A stretch of 64,000 bases of DNA from Odiellus spinosus (taxonomy: Eukaryota; Arthropoda; Arachnida; Opiliones; Phalangiidae). Where the stretch lies: contig OY987230.1 of assembly GCA_963920705.1 (NCBI GenBank), positions 1,736,001-1,800,000 of the forward strand. The letters are read 5' to 3'. Of the stretch, positions 11,404 to 26,700 are shown in pieces (positions within the stretch are counted from its first letter, which is position 1; the number at the start of each line of letters is the position of its first letter). The position numbers and the translations under genes were made by a program. The notes beneath the pieces were generated by a model. That model was not told where the DNA came from. It saw nothing but the letters and a program-made list of their open reading frames with translations, and did not search any database.

Positions 11404-14400
11404 AAAAACAAGAAAAATATGGCCAATTCAAGAAATCATAGAATATCAAAATAGTCAAATTTCAGATTTTCAAAATTCGCTTTTTGATATTAGATGTTTT
11501 TTGAATTGTCCATATTTTCCATGTTTTTCAACGGATTTTTGAAAACTCTTATTATTTAAACTGTCCATTAATTGCTCTTTCGAATGACTTTGGTTTTGTC
11601 TAAATTGCAAAATTGTGACAAATATAAAATTGGTTAAAATTAAGCAAAAACGCTTAAAAATCCAAGATTATTGGATTCAAATGGACACAAAACTTTTGAT
11701 TTTTAAGCGATTTAGACAAAATTAAGACCACTCGAAAGACCAAATTTTGGTCTATCTAAAAAACAAGAGTTTTGGAAAATCCGTTGAAAAACATGGAAAA
11801 TATGGACAATTCAAAAAACATCTAATATCAAAAAGCGAATTTTGAAAATCTGAAATTTGACTATTTTGATATTCTATGATTTCTTGAATTGGCCATATTT
11901 TTCTTGTTTTTCAACGGATTTTTGAAAACTCTTATTATTTAGACTGTCCATTAATTGCTCTTTCGAATGACTTTGGTTTTGTCTAAATTGCCAAAACGTG
12001 ACAAATATAAAATTGGTTAAAATTAAGCAAAAACGCTTAAAAATCCAAGATTATTGGATTCAAATGGACACAAAACTTTTGAATTTTAAGCGATTTAGAC
12101 AAAATTAAGACCACTCGAAAGACCAAATTTTGGTCTATCTAAAAAACAATAGTTTTGGAAAATCCGTTGAAAAACAAGAAAAATATGGCCAATTCAAGAA
12201 ATCATAGAATATCAAAATAGTCAAATTTCAGATTTTCAAAATTCGCTTTTTGATATTAGATGTTTTTTGAATTGTCCATATTTTCCATGTTTTTCAACGG
12301 ATTTTCCAAAACTCTTGATTTTCAGATAGACCAATATTTGCTCTTTCGAGTGGTCTTAATTTTGTCTAAATCGCTTAAAAATCAAAAGTTTTGTGTCCAT
12401 TTGAATCCAATAATCTTGGATTTTTAAGCGTTTTTGCTTAATTTTAACCAATTTTATATTTGTCACAATTTTGCAATTTAGACAAAAACAAAGTCATTCG
12501 AAAGAGCAATTAATGGACAGTCTTAATAATAAGAGTTTTCAAAAATCCGTTGAAAAACAAGAAAAATATGGCCAATTCAAAAAACATCTAATATCAAAAA
12601 GCGAATTTTGAAAATCTGAAATTTGACTATTTTGATATTCTATGATTTCTTGAATTGTCCACATTTTTCTTGTTTTTCAACGGATTTTTGAAAACTCTTA
12701 TTATTTAGACTGTCCATTAATTGCTCTTTCGAATGACTTTGGTTTTGTCTAAATTGCAAAATTGTGACAAATATAAAATTGGTTAAAATTAAGCAAAAAC
12801 GCTTAAAAATCCAAGATTATTGGATTCAAATGGACACAAAACTTTTGAATTTTAAGCGATTTAGACAAAATTAAGACCACTCGAAAGAGCAAATATTGGT
12901 CTATCTAAAAAACAAGAGTTTTGGAAAATCCGTTGAAAAACATGGAAAATATGGACAATTCAAAAAACATCTAATATCAAAAAGCGAATTTTGAAAATCT
13001 GAAATTTGACTATTTTGATATTCTATGATTTCTTGAATTGGCCATATTTTTCTTGTTTTTCAACGGATTTTTGAAAACTCTTATTATTTAGACTGTCCAT
13101 TAATTGCTCTTTAGAATGACTTTGGTTTTGTCTAAATTGCAAAATTGTGACAAATATAAAATTGGTTAAAATTAAGCAAAAACGCTTAAAAATCCAAGAT
13201 TATTGGATTCAAATGGACACAAAACTTTTGAATTTTAAGCGATTTAGACAAAATTAAGACCACTCGAAAGACCAAATTTTGGTCTATCTAAAAAACAATA
13301 GATTTGGAAAATCCGTTGAAAAACAAGAAAAATATGGCCAATTCAAGAAATCATACAATATCAAAATAGTCAAATTTCAGATTTTCAAAATTCGCTTTTT
13401 GATATTAGATGTTTTTTGAATTGTCCATATTTTCCATGTTTTTCAACGGATTTTCCAAAACTCTTGTTTTTTAGATAGACCAATATTTGCTCTTTCGAGT
13501 GGTCTTAATTTTGTCTAAATCGCTTAAAATTCAAAAGTTTTGTGTCCATTTGAATCCAATAATCTTGGATTTTTAAGCGTTTTTGCTTAATTTTAACCAA
13601 TTTTATATTTGTCACAATTTTGCAATTTAGACAAAACCAAAGTCATTCGAAAAAGCAATTAATGGACAGTCTAAATAATAAGAGTTTTCAAAAATCCGTT
13701 GAAAAACAAGAAAAATGTGGACAATTCAAGAAATCATAGAATATCAAAATAGTCAAATTTCAGATTTTCAAAATTCGCTTTTTGATATTAGATGTTTTTT
13801 GAATTGGCCATATTTTTCTTGTTTTTCAACGGATTTTTGAAAACTCTTATTATTAAGACTGTCCATTAATTGCTCTTTCGAATGACTTTGTTTTTGTCTA
13901 AATTGCAAAATTGTGACAAATATAAAATTGGTTAAAATTAAGCAAAAACGCTTAAAAATCCAAGATTATTGGATTCAAATGGACACAAAACTTTTGATTT
14001 TTAAGCGATTTTGACAAAATTAAGACCAATCGAAAGAGCAAATATTGGTCTATCTGAAAATCAAGAGTTTTGGAAAATCCGTTGAAAAACATGGAAAATA
14101 TGGACAATTCAAAAAACATCTAATATCAAAAAGCGAATTTTGAAAATCTGAAATTTGACTATTTGATATTCTATGATTTCTTGAATTGGCCATATTTTTC
14201 TTGTTTTTCAACGGATTTTTCCAAAACTATTGTTTTTTAGATAGACCAAAATTTGGTCTTTCGAGTGGTCTTAATGTTGTCTAAATCGCTTAAAATTCAA
14301 AAGTTTTGTGTCCATTTGAATCCAATAATCTTGGATTTTTAAGCGTTTTTGCTTAATTTTAACCAATTTTATATTTGTCACAATTTTGCAATTTAGACAA

Positions 14401-14592
14401 AACCAAAGTCATTCGAAAGAGCAATTAATGGACAGTCTAAATAATAAGAGTTTTCAAAAATCCGTTGAAAAACAAGAAAAATATGGCCAATTCAAGAAAT
14501 CATAGAATATCAAAATAGTCAAATTTCAGATTTTCAAAATTCGCTTTTTGATATTAGATGTTTTTTGAATTGTCCATATTTTCCATGTTTTT
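11404..14592. repeat. Block 3: mixed-orientation monomers
   Basis: Module order: L A l A L a l A l A L a L A l a L (eight arms). No simple higher-order period is seen. This is the transition from the all-reverse block on the left to the mostly forward block on the right. The interval length fits eight arms plus nine linkers exactly (3189 bp). No gene is seen. Confidence 0.82.
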
Positions 14593-17500
14593 CAACGGAT
14601 TTTTGAAAACTCTTATTATTTAAACTGTCTATTAATTGCTCTTTCGAATGACTTTGGTTTTGTCTAAATTGCAAAATTGTGACAAATATAAAATTGGTTA
14701 AAATTAAGCAAAAACGCTTAAAAATCCAAGATTATTGGATTCAAATGGACACAAAACTTTTCATTTTTAAGCGATTTAGACAAAATTAAGACCACTCGAA
14801 AGAGCAAATATTGCTCTATCTAAAAAACAAGAGTTTTGGAAAATCCGTTGAAAAACATGGAAAATATGGACAATTCAAAAAACATCTAATATCAAAAAGC
14901 GAATTTTGAAAATCTGAAATTTGACTATTTTGATATTGTATGATTTCTTGAATTGGCCATATTTTTCTTGTTTTTCAACGGATTTTTGAAAACTCTTATT
15001 ATTTAGACTGTCCATTAATTGCTCTTTCGAATGACTTTGGTTTTGTCTAAATTGCCAAAACGTGACAAATATAAAATTGGTTAAAATTAAGCAAAAACGC
15101 TTAAAAATCCAAGATTATTGGATTCAAATGGACACAAAACTTTTGAATTTTAAGCGATTTAGACAAAATTAAGACCACTCGAAAGACCAAATTTTGGTCT
15201 ATCTAAAAAACAATAGTTTTGGAAAATCCGTTGAAAAACAAGAAAAATATGGCCAATTCAAGAAATCATACAATATCAAAATAGTCAAATTTCAGATTTT
15301 CAAAATTCGCTTTTTGATATTAGATGTTTTTTGAATTGTCCATATTTTCCATGTTTTTCAACGGATTTCTGAAAACTCTTATTATTTAAACTGTCCATTA
15401 ATTGCTCTTTCGAATGACTTTGGTTTTGTCTAAATTGCAAAATTGTGACAAATATAAAATTGGTTAAAATTAAGCAAAAACGCTTAAAAATCCAAGATTA
15501 TTGGATTCAAATGGACACAAAACTTTTGAATTTTAAGCGATTTAGACAAAATTAAGACCACTCGAAAGAGCAAATATTGGTCTATCTAAAAAACAAGAGT
15601 TTTGGAAAATCCGTTGAAAAACATGGAAAATATGGACAATTCAAAAAACATCTAATATCTAAAAGCGAATTTTGAAAATCTGAAATTTGACTATTTTGAT
15701 ATTCTATGATTTCTTGAATTGGCCATATTTTTCTTGTTTTTCAACGGATTTTTGAAAACTCTTATTATTTAGACTGTCCATTAATTGCTCTTTCGAATGA
15801 CTTTGGTTTTGTCTAAATTGCCAAAACGTGACAAATATAAAATTGGTTAAAATTAAGCAAAAACGCTTAAAAATCCAAGATTATTGGATTCAAATGGACA
15901 CAAAACTTTTGAATTTTAAGTGATTTAGACAAAATTAAGACCACTCAAAAGACCAAATTTTGGTCTATCTAAAAAACAATAGTTTTGGAAAATCCGTTGA
16001 AAAACAAGAAAAATATGGCCAATTCAAGAAATCATACAATATCAAAATAGTCAAATTTCAGATTTTCAAAATTCGCTTTTTGATATTAGATGTTTTTTGA
16101 ATTGTCCATATTTTCCATGTTTTTCAACGGATTTCTGAAAACTCTTATTATTTAAACTGTCCATTAATTGCTCTTTCGAATGACTTTGGTTTTGTCTAAA
16201 TTGCAAAATTGTGACAAATATAAAATTGGTTAAAATTAAGCAAAAACGCTTAAAAATCCAAGATTATTGGATTCAAATGGACACAAAACTTTTGAATTTT
16301 AAGCGATTTAGACAAAATTAAGACCACTCGAAAGAGCAAATATGGGTCTATCTAAAAAACAAGAGTTTTGGAAAATCCGTTGAAAAACATGGAAAATATG
16401 GACAATTCAAAAAACATCTAATATCAAAAAGCGAATTTTGAAAATCTGAAATTTGACTATTTTGATATTCTATGATTTCGTGAATATGCCATATTTTTCT
16501 TGTTTTTCAACGGATTTTTGAAAACTCTTATTATTTAGACTGTCCATTAATTGCTCTTTCGAATGACTTTGGTTTTGTCTAAATTGCCAAAACGTGACAA
16601 ATATAAAATTGGTTAAAATTAAGCAAAAACGCTTAAAAATCCAAGATTATTGGATTCAAATGGACACAAAACTTTTGAATTTTAAGCGATTTAGACAAAA
16701 TTAAGACCACTCGAAAGACCAAATTTTGGTCTATCTAAAAAACAATAGTTTTGGAAAATCCGTTGAAAAACAAGAAAAATATGGCCAATTCTAGAAATCA
16801 TACAATATCAAAATAGTCAAATTTCAGATTTTAAAAATTCGCTTTTTGATATTAGATGTTTTTTGAATTGTCCATATTTTTCTTGTTTTTCAACGGATTT
16901 TTGAAAACTCTTATTATTAAGACTGTCCATTAATTGCTCTTTCGAATGACTTTGTTTTTGTCTAAATTGCAAAATTGTGACAAATATAAAATTGGTTAAA
17001 ATTAAGCAAAAACCCTAAAAATCCAAGATTATTGGATTCAAATGGACACAAAACTTTTGATTTCTAAGCGATTTAGACAAAATTAAGACCACTCGAAAGA
17101 GCAAATATTGGTCTATCTGAAAATCAAGAGTTTTGGAAAATCCGTTGAAAAACATGGAAAATATGGACAATTCAAAAAACATCTAATATCAAAAAGCGAA
17201 TTTTGAAAATCTGAAATTTGACTATTTTGATATTCTATGATTTCTTGAATTGGCCATATTTTTCTTGTTTTTCAACGGATTTTCCAAAACTATTGTTTTT
17301 TAGATAGACCAAAATTTGGTCTTTCGAGTGGTCTTAATTTTGTCTAAATCGCTTAAAATTCAAAAGTTTTGTGTCCATTTGAATCCAATAATCTTGGATT
17401 TTTAAGCGTTTTTGCTTAATTTTAACCAATTTTATATTTGTCACAATTTTGCAATTTAGACAAAACCAAAGTCATTCGAAAGAGCAATTAATGGACAGTC

Positions 17501-19952
17501 TAAATTATAAGAGTTTTCAAAAATCCGTTGAAAAACAAGAAAAATATGGCCAATTCAAGAAATCATAGAATATCAAAATAGTCAAATTTCAGATTTTCAA
17601 AATTCGCTTTTTGATATTAGATGTTTTTTGAATTGTCCATATTTTCCATGTTTTTCAACGGATTTTTGAAAACTCTTATTATTTAAACTGTCCATTAATT
17701 GCTCTTTCGAATGACTTTGGTTTTGTCTAAATTGCAAAATTGTGACAAATATAAAATTGGTTAAAATTAAGCAAAAACGCTTAAAAATCCAAGATTATTG
17801 GATTCAAATGGACACAAAACTTTTGAATTTTAAGCGATTTAGACAAAATTAAGACCACTCGAAAGAGCAAATATTGGTCTATCTAAAAAACAAGAGTTTT
17901 GGAAAATCCGTTGAAAAACATGGAAAATATGGACAATTCAAAAAACATCTAATATCAAAAAGCGAATTTTGAAAATATGAAATTTGACTATTTTGATATT
18001 CTATGATTTCTTGAATTGGCCATATTTTTCTTGTTTTTCAACGGATTTTTGAAAACTCTTATTATTTAGACTGTCCATTAATTGCTCTTTCGAATGACTT
18101 TGGTTTTGTCTAAATTGCAAAATTGTGACAAATATAAAATTGGTTAAAATTAAGCAAAAACGCTTAAAAATCCAAGATTATTGGATTCAAATGGACACAA
18201 AACTTTTGAATTTTAAGCGATTTAGACAAAATTAAGACCACTCGAAAGACCAAATTTTGGTCTATCTAAAAAACAATAGTTTTGGAAAATCCGTTGAAAA
18301 ACAAGAAAAATATGGCCAATTCAAGAAATCATACAATATCAAAATAGTCAAATTTCAGATTTTCAAAATTCGCTTTTTGATATTAGATGTTTTTTGAATT
18401 GGACATATTTTTCTTGTTTTTCAACGGATTTTTGAAAACTCTTATTATTAAGACTGTCCATTAATTGCTCTTTCGAATGACTTTGTTTTTGTCTAAATTG
18501 CAAAATTGTGACAAATATAAAATTGGTTAAAATTAAGCAAAAACCCTAAAAATCCAAGATTATTGGATTCAAATGGACACAAAACTTTTGATTTCTAAGC
18601 GATTTAGACAAAATTAAGACCACTCGAAAGAGCAAATATTGGTCTATCTGAAAATCAAGAGTTTTGGAAAATCCGTTGAAAAACATGGAAAATATGGACA
18701 ATTCAAAAAACATCTAATATCAAAAAGCGAATTTTGAAAATCTGAAATTTGACTATTTTGATATTCTATGATTTCTTGAATTGGCCATATTTTTCTTGTT
18801 TTTCAACGGATTTTCCAAAACTATTGTTTTTTAGATAGACCAAAATTTGGTCTTTCGAGTGGTCTTAATTTTGTCTAAATCGCTTAAAATTCATAAGTTT
18901 TGTGTCCATTTGAATCCAATAATCTTGGATTTTTAAGCGTTTTTGCTTAATTTTAACCAATTTTATATTTGTCACAATTTTGCAATTTAGACAAAACCAA
19001 AGTCATTCGAAAGAGCAATTAATGGACAGTCTAAATTATAAGAGTTTTCAAAAATCCGTTGAAAAACAAGAAAAATATGGCCAATTCAAGAAATCATAGA
19101 ATATCAAAATAGTCAAATTTCAGATTTTCAAAATTCGCTTTTTGATATTAGATGTTTTTTGAATTGTCCATATTTTCCATGTTTTTCAACGGATTTTTGA
19201 AAACTCTTATTATTTAAACTGTCCATTAATTGCTCTTTCGAATGACTTTGGTTTTGTCTAAATTGCAAAATTGTGACAAATATAAAATTGGTTAAAATTA
19301 AGCAAAAACGCTTAAAAATCCAAGATTATTGGATTCAAATGGACACAAAACTTTTGAATTTTAAGCGATTTAGACAAAATTAAGACCACTCGAAAGAGCA
19401 AATATTGGTCTATCTAAAAAACAAGAGTTTTGGAAAATCCGTTGAAAAACATGGAAAATATGGACAATTCAAAAAACATCTAATATCAAAAAGCGAATTT
19501 TGAAAATCTGAAATTTGACTATTTTGATATTCTATGATTTCTTGAATATGCCATATTTTTCTTGTTTTTCAACGGATTTTTGAAAACTCTTATTATTTAG
19601 ACTGTCCATTAATTGCTCTTTCGAATGACTTTGGTTTTGTCTAAATTGCCAAAACGTGACAAATATAAAATTGGTTAAAATTAAGCAAAAACGCTTAAAA
19701 ATCCAAGATTATTGGATTCAAATGGACACAAAACTTTTGAATTTTAAGCGATTTAGACAAAATTAAGACCACTCGAAAGACCAAATTTTGGTCTATCTAA
19801 AAAACAATAGTTTTGGAAAATCCGTTGAAAAACAAGAAAAATATGGCCAATTCTAGAAATCATACAATATCAAAATAGTCAAATTTCAGATTTTAAAAAT
19901 TCGCTTTTTGATATTAGATGTTTTTTGAATTGTCCATATTTTCCATGTTTTT
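14593..19952 (+). repeat. Block 4: mainly forward arms, alternating linkers
   Basis: Fourteen arms in the order A A A A A A A a A A A a A A; all 14 linkers alternate l, L, l, L. It mirrors block 2: arms mostly share one direction while linkers flip each time. The two reverse arms (about 17280 and 18810) are one 1531-bp period apart. Shared variants confirm that period: AACCCTAAAA at 17011 and 18542, TAAATTATA at 17501 and 19032, and GAATATGCC at 16482 and 19544 (two periods). At the left, CGGATTTCTGAAA recurs at 766 bp (about 15363 and 16129). Confidence 0.83.
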
Positions 19953-22900
19953 CAACGGATTTTCCAAAACTCTTGATTTTCAGATAGACCAATATTTGCT
20001 CTTTCGAGTGGTCTTAATTTTGTCTAAATCGCTTAAAAATCAAAAGTTTTGTGTCCATTTGAATCCAATAATCTTGGATTTTTAAGCGTTTTTGCTTAAT
20101 TTTAACCAATTTTATATTTGTCACAATTTTGCAATTTAGACAAAACAAAGTCATTCGAAAGAGCAATTAATGGACAGTTTAAATAATAAGAGTTTTCAAA
20201 AATCCGTTGAAAAACATGGAAAATATGGACAATTCAAAAAACATCTAATATCAAAAAGCGAATTTTGAAAATCTGAAATTTGACTATTTTGATATTGTAT
20301 GATTTCTTGAATTGGCCATATTTTTCTTGTTTTTCAACGGATTTTCCAAAACTATTGTTTTTTAGATAGACCAAAATTTGGTATTTCGAGTGGTCTTAAT
20401 TTTGTCTAAATCGCTTAAAATTCAAAAGTTTTGTGTCCATTTGAATCCAATAATCTTGGATTTTTAAGCGTTTTTGCTTAATTTTAACCAATTTTATATT
20501 TGTCACGTTTTGGCAATTTAGACAAAACCAAAGTCATTCGAAAGAGCAATTAATGGACAGTCTAAATAATAAGAGTTTTCAAAAATCCGTTGAAAAACAA
20601 GAAAAATATGGCCAATTCAAGAAATCATAGAATATCAAAATAGTCAAATTTCAGATTTTCAAAATTCGCTTTTGGATATTAGATGTTTTTTGAATTGTCC
20701 ATATTTTCCATGTTTTTCAACGGATTTTCCAAAACTCTTGTTTTTTAGATAGAGCAATATTTGCTCTTTCGAGTGGTCTTAATTTTGTCTAAATCGCTTA
20801 AAAATCAAAAGTTTTGTGTCCATTTGAATCCAATAATCTTGGATTTTTAAGCGTTTTTGCTTAATTTTAACCAATTTTATATTTGTCACAATTTTGCAAT
20901 TTAGACAAAACCAAAGTCATTCGAAAGAGCAATTAATGGACAGTTTAAATAATAAGAGTTTTCAAAAATCCGTTGAAAAACATGGAAAATATGGACAATT
21001 CAAAAAACATCTAATATCAAAAAGCGAATTTTGAAAATCTGAAATTTGACTATTTTGATATTCTATGATTTCTTGAATTGGCCATATTTTTCTTGTTTTT
21101 CAACGGATTTTTGAAAACTCTTATTATTTAGACTGTCCATTAATTGCTCTTTCGAATGACTTTGGTTTTGTCTAAATTGCAAAATTGTGACAAATATAAA
21201 ATTGGTTAAAATTAAGCAAAAACGCTTAAAAATCCAAGATTATTGGATTCAAATGGACACAAAACTTTTGAATTTTAAGCGATTTAGACAAAATTAAGAC
21301 CACTCGAAAGACCAAATTTTGGTCTATCTAAAAAACAATAGTTTTGGAAAATCCGTTGAAAAACAAGAAAAATATGGCCAATTCAAGAAATCATAGAATA
21401 TCAAAATAGTCAAATTTCAGATTTTCAAAATTCGCTTTTTGATATTAGATGTTTTTTGAATTGTCCATATTTTCCATGTTTTTCAACGGATTTTCCAAAA
21501 CTCTTGTTTTTTCGATAGACCAAAATTTGGTCTTTCGAGTGGTCTTAATTTTGTCTAAATCGCTTAAAAATCAAAAGTTTTGTGTCCATTTGAATCCAAT
21601 AAGCTTGGATTTTTAAGCGTTTTTGCTTAATTTTAACCAATTTTATATTTGTCACAATTTTGCAATTTAGACAAAACCAAAGTCATTCGAAAGAGCAATT
21701 AATGGACAGTTTAAATAATAAGAGTTTTCAAAAATCCGTTGAAAAACATGGAAAATATGGACAATTCAAAAAACATCTAATATCAAAAAGCGAATTTTGA
21801 AAATCTGAAATTTGACTATTTTGATATTGTATGATTTCTTGAATTGGCCATATTTTTCTTGTTTTTCAACGGATTTTCCAAAACTATTGTTTTTTAGATA
21901 GACCAAAATTTGGTCTTTCGAGTGATCTTAATTTTGTCTAAATCGCTTAAAATTCAAAAGTTTTGTGTCCATTTGAATCCAATAATCTTGGATTTTTAAG
22001 CGTTTTTGCTTAATTTTAACCAATTTTATATTTGTCACGTTTTGGCAATTTAGACAAAACCAAAGTCATTCGAAAGAGCAATTAATGGACAGTCTAAATA
22101 ATAAGAGTTTTCAAAAATCCGTTGAAAAACAAGAAAAATATGGCCAATTCAAGAAATCATAGAATATCAAAATAGTCAAATTTCAGATTTTCAAAATTCG
22201 CTTTTGGATATTAGATGTTTTTTGAATTGTCCATAATTTCCATGTTTTTCAACGGATTTTCCAAAACTCTTGTTTTTTAGATAGAGCAATATTTGCTCTT
22301 TCGAGTGGTCTTAATTTTGTCTAAATCGCTTAAAAATCAAAAGTTTTGTGTCCATTTGAATCCAATTATCTTGGATTTTTAAGCGTTTTTGCTTAATTTT
22401 AACCAATTTTATATTTGTCACAATTTTGCAATTTAGACAAAACCAAAGTCATTCGAAAGAGCAATTAATGGACAGTTTAAATAATAAGAGTTTTCAAAAA
22501 TCCGTTGAAAAACATGGAAAATATGGACAATTCAAAAAACATCTAATATCAAAAAGCGAATTTTGAAAATCTGAAATTTGACTATTTTGATATTCTATGA
22601 TTTCTTGAATTGGCCATATTTTTCTTGTTTTTCAACGGATTTTTGAAAACTCTTATTATTTAGACTGTCCATTAATTGCTCTTTCGAATGACTTTGGTTT
22701 TGTCTAAATTGCAAAATTGTGACAAATATAAAATTGGTTAAAATTAAGCAAAAACGCTTAAAAATCCAAGATTATTGGATTCAAATGGACACAAAACTTT
22801 TGAATTTTAAGCGATTTAGACAAAATTAAGACCACTCGAAAGACCAAATTTTGGTCTATCTAAAAAACAATAGTTTTGGAAAATCCGTTGAAAAACAAGA

Positions 22901-23781
22901 AAAATATGGCCAATTCAAGAAATCATAGAATATCAAAATAGTCAAATTTCAGATTTTCAAAATTCGCTTTTTGATATTAGATGTTTTTTGAATTGTCCAT
23001 ATTTTCCATGTTTTTCAACGGATTTTCCAAAACTCTTGTTTTTTAGATAGACCAAAATTTGGTCTTTCGAGTGGTCTTAATTTTGTCTAAATCGCTTAAA
23101 AATCAAAAGTTTTGTGTCCATTTGAATCCAATAATCTTGGATTTTTAAGCGTTTTTGCTTAATTTTAACCAATTTTATATTTGTCACAATTTTGCAATTT
23201 AGACAAAACCAAAGTCATTCGAAAGAGCAATTAATGGACAGTTTAAATAATAAGAGTTTTCAAAAATCCGTTGAAAAACATGGAAAATATGGACAATTCA
23301 AAAAACATCTAATATCAAAAAGCGAATTTTGAAAATCTGAAATTTGACTATTTTGATATTGTATGATTTCTTGAATTGGCCATATTTTTCTTGTTTTTCA
23401 ACGGATTTTCCAAAACTATTGTTTTTTAGATAGACCAAAATTTGGTCTTTCGAGTGGTCTTAATTTTGTCTAAATCGCTTAAAATTCAAAAGTTTTGTGT
23501 CCATTTGAATCCAATAATCTTGGATTTTTAAGCGTTTTTGCTTAATTTTAACCAATTTTATATTTGTCACGTTTTTGCAATTTAGACAAAACCAAAGTCA
23601 TTCGAAAGAGCAATTAATGGACAGTCTAAATAATAAGAGTTTTCAAAAATCCGTTGAAAAACAAGAAAAATATGGCCAATTCAAGAAATCATAGAATATC
23701 AAAATAGTCAAATTTCAGATTTTCAAAATTCGCTTTTTGATATTAGATGTTTTTTGAATTGTCCATATTTTCCATGTTTTT
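19953..23781. repeat. Block 5: 1.53-kb HOR, about 2.5 copies
   Basis: The repeating unit is a l a L a l A L (four arms), present twice plus half a unit. Linkers alternate strictly and every fourth arm is forward. Variant spacing supports the period: CTTTTGGATA at 20669 and 22201, and the dyad AGAGCAATATTTGCTCT at 20751, 22283 and 23815 (steps of 1532). Confidence 0.85.
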
Positions 23782-26700
23782 CAACGGATTTTCCAAAACT
23801 CTTGTTTTTTAGATAGAGCAATATTTGCTCTTTCGAGTGGTCTTAATTTTGTCTAAATCGCTTAAAAATCAAAAGTTTTGTGTCCATTTGAATCCAATAA
23901 TCTTGGATTTTTAAGCGTTTTTGCTTAATTTTAACCAATTTTATATTTGTCACAATTTTGCAATTTAGACAAAAACAAAGTCATTCGAAAGAGCAATTAA
24001 TGGACAGTCTTAATAATAAGAGTTTTCAAAAATCCGTTGAAAAACAAGAAAAATATGGCCAATTCAAAAAACATCTAATATCAAAAAGCGAATTTTGAAA
24101 ATCTGAAATTTGACTATTTTGATATTCTATGATTTCTTGAATTGTCCACATTTTTCTTGTTTTTCAACGGATTTTTGAAAACTCTTATTATTTAGACTGT
24201 CCATTAATTGTTCTTTCGAATGACTTTGGTTTTGTCTAAATTGCAAAATTGTGACAAATATAAAATTGGTTAAAATTAAGCAAAAACGCTTAAAAATCCA
24301 AGATTATTGGATTCAAATGGACACAAAACTTTTGAATTTTAAGCGATTTAGACAAAATTAAGACCACTCGAAAGAGCAAATATTGGTCTATCTAAAAAAC
24401 AAGAGTTTTGGAAAATCCGTTGAAAAACATGGAAAATATGGACAATTCAAAAAACATCCAATATCAAAAAGCGAATTTTTAAAATCTGAAATTTGACTAT
24501 TTTGATATTGTATGATTTCTTGAATTGGCCATATTTTTCTTGTTTTTCAACGGATTTTCCAAAACTATTGTTTTTTAGATAGACCAATATTTGCTCTTTC
24601 GAGTGGTCTTAATTTTGTCTAAATCGCTTAAAATTCAAAAGTTTTGTGTCCATTTGAATCCAATAATCTTGGATTTTTAAGCGTTTTTGCTTAATTTTAA
24701 CCAATTTTATATTTGTCACAATTTTGCAATTTAGACAAAACCAAAGTCATTCTAAAGAGCAATTAATGGACAGTTTAAATAATAAGAGTTTTCAAAAATC
24801 CGTTGAAAAACATGGAAAATATGGACAATTCAAAAAACATCTAATATCAAAAAGCGAATTTTGAAAATCTGAAATTTGACTATTTTGATATTCTATGATT
24901 TCTTGAATTGGCCATATTTTTCTTGTTTTTCAACGGATTTTTGAAAACTCTTATTATTTAGACTGTCCATTAATTGCTCTTTCGAATGACTTTGGTTTTG
25001 TCTAAATTGCAAAATTGTGACAAATATAAAATTGGTTAAAATTAAGCAAAAACGCTTAAAAATCCAAGATTATTGGATTCAAATGGACACAAAACGTTTG
25101 AATTTTAAGCGATTTAGACAAAATTAAGACCACTCGAAAGACCAAATTTTGGTCTATCTAAAAAACAATAGTTTTGGAAAATCCGTTGAAAAACAAGAAA
25201 AATATGGCCAATTCAAGAAATCATAGAATATCAAAATAGTCAAATTTCAGATTTTCAAAATTCGCTTTTTGATATTAGATGTTTTTTGAATTGTCCATAT
25301 TTTCCATGTTTTTCAACGGATTTTCCAAAACTCTTGATTTTCAGATAGACCAATATTTGCTCTTTCGAGTGGTCTTAATTTTGTCTAAATCGCTTAAAAA
25401 TCAAAAGTTTTGTGTCCATTTGAATCCAATAATCTTGGATTTTTAAGCGTTTTTGCTTAATTTTAACCAATTTTATATTTGTCACAATTTTGCAATTTAG
25501 ACAAAAACAAAGTCATTCGAAAGAGCAATTAATGGACAGTCTTAATAATAAGAGTTTTCAAAAATCCGTTGAAAAACAAGAAAAATATGGCCAATTCAAA
25601 AAACATCTAATATCAAAAAGCGAATTTTGAAAATCTGAAATTTGACTATTTTGATATTCTATGATTTCTTGAATTGTCCACATTTTTCTTGTTTTTCAAC
25701 GGATTTTTGAAAACTCTTATTATTTAGACTGTCCATTAATTGCTCTTTCGAATGACTTTGGTTTTGTCTAAATTGCAAAATTGTGACAAATATAAAATTG
25801 GTTAAAATTAAGCAAAAACGCTTAAAAATCCAAGATTATTGGATTCAAATGGACACAAAACTTTTGAATTTTAAGCGATTTAGACAAAATTAAGACCACT
25901 CGAAAGAGCAAATATTGGTCTATCTAAAAAACAAGAGTTTTGGAAAATCCGTTGAAAAACATGGAAAATATGGACAATTCAAAAAACATCTAATATCAAA
26001 AAGCGAATTTTTAAAATCTGAAATTTGACTATTTTGATATTGTATGATTTCTTGAATTGGCCATATTTTTCTTGTTTTTCAACGGATTTTCCAAAACTAT
26101 TGTTTTTTAGATAGACCAATATTTGCTCTTTCGAGTGGTCTTAATTTTGTCTAAATCGCTTAAAATTCAAAAGTTTTGTGTCCATTTGAATCCAATAATC
26201 TTGGATTTTTAAGCGTTTTTGCTTAATTTTAACCAATTTTATATTTGTCACAATTTTGCAATTTAGACAAAACCAAAGTCATTCTAAAGAGCAATTAATG
26301 GTCAGTCTAAATAATAAGAGTTTTCAAAAATCCGTTGAAAAACAAGAAAAATATGGCCAATTCAAGAAATCATAGAATATCAAAATAGTCAAATTTCAGA
26401 TTTTCAAAATTCGCTTTTTGATATTAGATGTTTTTTGAATTGTCCATATTTTCCATGTTTTTTAACGGATTTTCCAAAACTCTTGTTTTTTAGATAGACC
26501 AAAATTTGGTCTTTCGAGTGGTCTTAATTTTGTCTAAATCGCTTAAAAATCAAAAGTTTTGTGTCCATTTGAATCCAATAATCTTGGATTTTTAAGCGTT
26601 TTTGCTTAATTTTAACCAATTTTATATTTGTCACAATTTTGCAATTTAGACAAAACCAAAGTCATTCGAAAGAGCAATTAATGGACAGTTTAAATAATAA

